DNA of 64,000 bases. It comes from Acanthosoma haemorrhoidale. Its lineage: Eukaryota; Arthropoda; Insecta; Hemiptera; Acanthosomatidae. The stretch spans positions 91,037,189 to 91,101,188 of the forward strand of contig OV884009.1 in NCBI GenBank assembly GCA_930367205.1. Direction: 5' to 3'. This document shows positions 59,880-64,000 of the stretch, one piece after another; positions within the stretch are counted from its first letter, which is position 1, and the number at the start of each line of letters is the position of its first letter. Both the position numbers and the translations under genes were made by a program. The notes under the pieces were generated by a model. The model made no database searches, had not been told where the DNA came from, and saw only the letters and a list, made by a program, of their open reading frames with translations.

Positions 59880-60270
59880 ATGGCTTTATTATTTAACTCC
59901 CGCACCTCTCTTTCCTATCCTTGCTAGCTTTATTCTGGCGTTGTCAAACCATATACCTTCCTTGTGAGATTATTTGGCTTCGTCTCGCTAAAACTAGCAT
60001 CCTTGGGAGGTATCCATTCCATGCAGACGACGGTCTCTGGCTCCCTACAAATTTATCTAGTAGTGTTTCCCCAGCGATCCAGTCTGCCTCTTTCCGGCTC
60101 ACACTCACATTAGGGATCCGGATGGTTTTCGCCAACCCTTAGATACCAAGTGTGAACTCGTGGTCATTCCAAGACCACGTGAACTAACTTTAATACCTAG
60201 CCTGTAAATCATCTCCTGTGCATACTGCACCGTCGGGGCACACCTTCTAAGATCTTATAGAGTCAGATCA
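59880..60270 (+). mobile_element. LTR family C, copy 3 (internal part)
   Basis: Matches C1 from a CCTATCCTTGCTAG block through TTCGTCTCGCT, CAGACGACGGTCT, CTAGTAGTGTTTCCCCAGCGA and GTGTGAACTCGTGGTCATTC to GTCGGGGCACACC. It keeps the ~85 bp lacking in C2. Both the TATA region and the CCCGACA end are missing. Confidence 0.7.
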
Positions 60271-61644
60271 ATAAACAAAATACGAATTAAGCTGCCCACC
60301 GACTAGGCTACCAGCCAAGGTCAAAGACCACCGGTTTATTCATGTTTTTATTTCTGACGCCCGCCAAGCAGAAACTAGGGTCGACAAGACCTTTCCCCAG
60401 GTTGGTGCCCGCGACAATATCAATTATAAAATAAAATTCATTTGTAAAATATAAATAATGACAAGTAGGTAGGAACTTGTAAATGAATAAAAGGACGAAC
60501 ATTATGAGATGGTATATGCTTAGGCCACAGCCGTACATATTGGATAAATATAATGAGCTGTTAGTCAGGTACCAAGGGTTTACCACTTGGACCTTTGGAA
60601 AAACACTTTTATTATCGAGGGGGTGTTTTTGGTATATATCAGACATGCGAAACAGATGCAGAGCTTTTCAGAACTTCGTCTAAGGCGTAAGGATATATCC
60701 AACTCATTGAGCACTTTTTTTTGTAAAGTGGTCATTTTAAATTTTCATTATAAAAAATTGAGCTACAATAATTATGAACTAAGCTGTAGCTGTATTGGTA
60801 TTATGAATGTTGGGTGTCCACTTAACCAGTAGATTATCAGTGGCGTGTTTAAAATAATTTGTATCATTATCATGGCAGATACTACAAATTACGGGTCTGT
60901 AATTTTGGCAAAAAAACATATATTAGGTATCTTATCATCTTTCGTCTGTATCTAGTAAGGTTTTTTTTTTTTTAAATAAACATCCTTGATATCCAGTTCA
61001 ACAGATGATTTATTCGTAAATATCGTGTAGTATTTTCACCATCGTGCAATAATACTTCTAAGCAAAATATCCTTAAATATTAATTCTTGATTTATCGATT
61101 AAAAAAAAATCAGTTTATTTCATAATGCATTTAACTGAATTCATAATTTATAACTACAAAAGTGCTAGTTGACTTAAGAAAGTTTAAAAATTATTAATAC
61201 AGTTTGCTTTTTTTCACCTTGAATATTTGTTTTGTGAGCTGTCCCTTAGTTTATACCTATCCATGTTTCGAGGCGTTTTACTTCATCGATGCTCAGCAAT
61301 TAATGCTTGACGTAGAATAAGTTTAAAAGGATAATAAAGCTACAAAATAAATCCAAATAAAAAGTTCTTTGCAGTAGATACGTTAAATAATTTCAAGATA
61401 TCGAGCTGAAGAGTGAGGCTAAAAGTTTCCTTTTCCCGTTCACATCTTGACTGCTCTACAATCATGAAAATATTTTATGTTAGTGGAGTTTTTATGACAA
61501 ATGATGTTTGGTGCAAAATAAGAAGTAGGTTGAATGATTCTTGCTGTATTCTTTTAATTTAGTCAGTGATAACGACCTTAACGGTCCACGGTTCACAAAT
61601 ATTTCAGTGACATATAAATACATCTAAACTGCCGATAAAATATA
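60271..61644. other. No gene seen
   Basis: Overlapping opposite-strand frames at 60308-60832 have no known domain. Confidence 0.35.
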
Positions 61645-61914
61645 TTATTTTATTTTGAAAAATCTTTACTGTGGTAAAATTACAATTTGCCTTATTGGGC
61701 AATAAGTAGTTGTGATAAATGTTCTCCTTCATACCATATTTACATTTTTCATTCACTCGCTCATTCATACAATATTTACAAACAGCCCAGAGACCTCCCA
61801 AATCCACATGGTTGTTGCCTACCTAGCATGGGAAAGAGGAAGTGGAGTTTTGGAAGTCACCCACGCTCGTCCGTCATCTACGTCACCGGATAAGGGCTAG
61901 TGGAGGCCGATGAA
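61645..61914 (-). mobile_element. LINE family A, copy A11, left part (3' UTR)
   Basis: Minus-strand A 3' UTR from its 3' end (61645) to the GGAGGCCGATGAAA block (61901-61914), where LINE B4 starts. The next A sequence in consensus order resumes at 63306. Confidence 0.9.
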
Positions 61915-62960
61915 ATTCTTTTGAATTATCTCAAAGATTACTGCTCGGAAAATGATATCATTCCGCCAGAGCAGACTGGATTTCAATCCAGTATGAGCGC
62001 AGAGCACCCCCTTCTGAAGGTGCAGTCAGAAGTTAGCTATAACATGAATAGAAACATAGTCACGGCTATGATTTCCATTGATTGCACCCAAGCGTTCGAC
62101 TCGGTGTCTCACGGGACACTGTGTCAAATGCTCTGCGACCGGGAATGCCCGGAATAACTATATTCAATTCTGGCTAGCTTCCTGAAAAACAGATCGCTGC
62201 GGGTGTGGGTGGGTGATAGCTTCTCCGAAGCTGTGCCACTGACCTGTGGAGTACCCCAAGGCGCCGTCTTATCCCCTGTACTATTCAACGTATACACGTC
62301 TGAGATTGTCGGAGCCCGGTACAAAAATACCACAGTTACTGCTTTCGCAGATGACATAGCGGTGTACAGTAGCAGCATGAGTGCCAAGGTAGCTCTAAGA
62401 CAGGCTGAAGCAGCCTGTAACCAGATCAGTGAGAGATTGGGGAGACTCAATATCTCTGTAAACGCGGGTAAGACTGACTGTGTAATTTTCTCTTTTCAAA
62501 AGGGAAAAAGCCCGCTCCCTACTAGTTACATAGTAGGAACGGAGGAAAATTCACCAGCCAACAACCTAGTATATCTGGGAATTAAAATGGACAGACACCT
62601 CCATTTTAGTAACCATTTTGCCAAGAAGTTGAAGCATACACGCATGAATCTTACCGGCTTACGCACTTATTGACTTCCCCCAATCTATCACTGCGTCTCA
62701 AGCTACTGATTTACAAGAGCATACTCAGGCCTACTCTGCTGTATGGTGCACCGCTATTTCGTTATCTGAGGTATACGGCAGCGAAGAAACTCCAACAATT
62801 CCAAAACGGTATACTGATGAAAGTGGTCAGAGGTACTTCATTCGAGCAGCGAAGAAACAGTGAGCTGCATGAGATATTTGAGCTGCCTACGGTGGATGAA
62901 TTCATCCAGCGTAGACATATCAAATTTTTCGACTCAACAATATTTGATTACAATATTTGA
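61915..62960 (+). pseudogene. Jockey-superfamily ORF2 with RT core (copy B4)
   Basis: The frame reads NYLKDYCSENDIIPPEQTGF, then motif A MISIDCTQAFDSVSH (Asp codon 62080-62082, AFD 62092-62100), a stop at 62155-62157, and in the same frame motif B CGVPQGAVLSP (GVPQG 62248-62262) and motif C AFADDIAVYSS (FADD 62344-62355). LVYLGIKMDRHLHFS and KKLKHTRMNLT follow. Near 62670 a shift leads to a second frame with IYKSILRPTLLYGAPLF, LQQFQNGILMKVVRGTS and LPTVDEFIQRRHIKFF, ending at 62960. The catalytic Asp residues and GVPQG are all kept, so this RT decayed recently. Endonuclease and the first RT blocks are absent. The ATG at 61900 lies in A11 and is not a start. Confidence 0.93.
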
Positions 62961-63305
62961 CAAACCCGGTGTTTAACACTATAACCCCCGCTCCGTTCCC
63001 CCATCGATGGCAGGACGCTGTCGCGGCTGGAACGCTTTAGTTTTAGGTTCTAGGTATAGTTTTTAGTTTATAGTTTTTAGTTTGTAAGTTTTTTCTCCCA
63101 TTTTTAAACCCAAGGTGAGCTCCGTCACCTAGATTTGTATTCATATTATTTTCCTATTAACCACAATCTGTATTGTTGAGTAACACAAACTCCTTCAAAT
63201 GCATCGTGCATAGCAGGATGAGGAGAAATTTGCAAAGTTTCTTTTAATATTTTCATTGTATAACTTCATGGGGTTTAGAAAAAAAAAAAAAAAAAAAAAA
63301 AAAAA
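61915..63305 (+). mobile_element. LINE family B, copy B4 (1.4 kb), nested in A11
   Basis: A 5'-truncated copy starting within the RT and running to a 27-28 A tail (63279-63305). It is diverged from B1-B3 (a separate subfamily), with a different 3' UTR. Both flanks are family A on the same strand and adjacent in the A consensus except for about 15 missing bases, so B4 inserted into A11 with a small target deletion instead of a duplication. Confidence 0.9.
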
Positions 63306-63349
63306 AGACTCTCAGGACATGATTGGAGAAACTGGCCATTGCCAAGACT
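63306..63349 (-). mobile_element. LINE family A, copy A11, right part
   Basis: CTCAGGACATGATTGGAGAA then ACTGGCCATTGCCAAGACTC, minus-strand A sequence that continues the order broken off at 61914. It ends where copy A12 begins. Confidence 0.85.
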
Positions 63350-63560
63350 CCACGGCTGGCGGAGGAGCGTTGGGGAGTTCTCAAGACTCCACTTCCTTTT
63401 TCGCATGCGAGGGATATGAGAACCACGAGGTCTCTGGGCTGTTTGTACATATTGTATGAATGAAATTTGTAAATATGGTATGAATGAGAGAACATTTATT
63501 ACAATTACTTATGGCGCAATAAGGCAGATTGTAATTTTATCACAATAAAGAAGTTCTGGT
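63350..63560 (+). mobile_element. LINE family A, copy A12 (3' UTR)
   Basis: Plus-strand A 3' UTR: GGCGGAGGAGCGTTGGGGAG, CAAGACTCCACTTCC, TCTCTGGGCTGTTTGTACAT, GGCAGATTGTAATTTTATCA and AATAAAG near 63545. It faces A11 head to head at 63349/63350. Confidence 0.9.
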
Positions 63561-64000
63561 TTTAGTTTATAGGCGCTCTTGAAACTATATGTAATGAGCC
63601 CATGTAATATGATATAGAGAAATCCTATCTCTCAGAAATCTGAGTTTCCAAGTAGAAAACTTCTTACATAGGGCTGAAACCGAAATCAGGCGGAAAGTAA
63701 TTCAAACAGAGAATATAAAGTTCTGTGATTCATTTGTACAATTAAGTGTTCAAACTTATTCGGCCAGGGCATATTAAATAACAACAGTAACGATGTTAAC
63801 AAAGGGATACAAATATGGATTTGCTACGTGACAGTGTTGCCAAGGAAATTCCTTTAAGTTATAACAACAGTTAGGATGTAAATTCAAAGCACGTATTCAG
63901 TGACAGGGGAGCATGGGCCCCGGAGCCATATCTGAGATTTCTTCAATCATGACAGCTCCTTGACTTAGCAACCTCTATTCAACATCCGAGCGTGTACAAA
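63561..64000. other. No gene seen
   Basis: Nothing recognised up to the window end. Confidence 0.4.

Noticed and set aside
59702..59896. 64-codon frame rich in Ser-Leu
   Set aside because: Translation of the CT microsatellite.
63306..63560. Twin-priming inversion of a single family A copy
   Set aside because: The inverted part continues copy A11 from 61914 in consensus order, so B4 nested in A11 plus a separate A12 explains more. Not fully excluded.
1..64000. CRISPR arrays, operons or defence systems
   Set aside because: No regularly spaced repeats and no gene clusters; composition and elements are those of an animal genome.

Overview
The window is AT-rich eukaryotic DNA, most likely from an arthropod and probably an insect. 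It is full of long A/T runs, microsatellites and 5'-truncated non-LTR retrotransposons of the Jockey type, a lineage best known from insects. I found no intact host gene, no rRNA or functional tRNA gene, no CRISPR array and no bacterial-style operon. Nearly everything recognisable is mobile DNA in various states of decay, so the window reads as intergenic or intronic sequence.

Three layers of transposable elements can be read. Family A is a Jockey-like LINE with about fifteen copies, nearly all 5'-truncated and many reduced to the 3' UTR. The best copy (40671-42773) still shows a frameshifted reverse transcriptase. Family B is a second Jockey-superfamily LINE with four copies. The best (61915-63305) keeps the catalytic RT motifs, with one stop and one frameshift in the translated part. 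Older debris from further LINEs lies at 14350-14525 (-), 29238-29383 (+), 45690-46020 (-) and 58265-58640 (+). Several A and B copies have 9-13 bp target-site duplications, as expected of target-primed reverse transcription.

Family C looks like solo LTRs of an LTR retrotransposon (3821-4703 minus, about 35470-36081 plus, about 59880-60270 plus, and an end fragment at 8906-8985). Four non-coding repeat families that I cannot classify (D, E, F, G) have two to four copies each. There are also two direct duplications (17797-18081 with 19402-19665, and 38899-39070 with 39551-39739), three strong hairpins (13403-13460, 30345-30422, 43184-43285) and three tRNA-like SINE-type fragments.

Nested insertions give a relative chronology. 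LTR C1 sits in an old A fragment. LINE B4 sits in an A copy with about 15 bp of target lost. A 139-bp, A-flanked, highly structured element at 32926-33064 sits in the 3' UTR of LINE B2, with a clean 12-13 bp target-site duplication. That small element is the most novel-looking object here. I did not find an undescribed multigene system.
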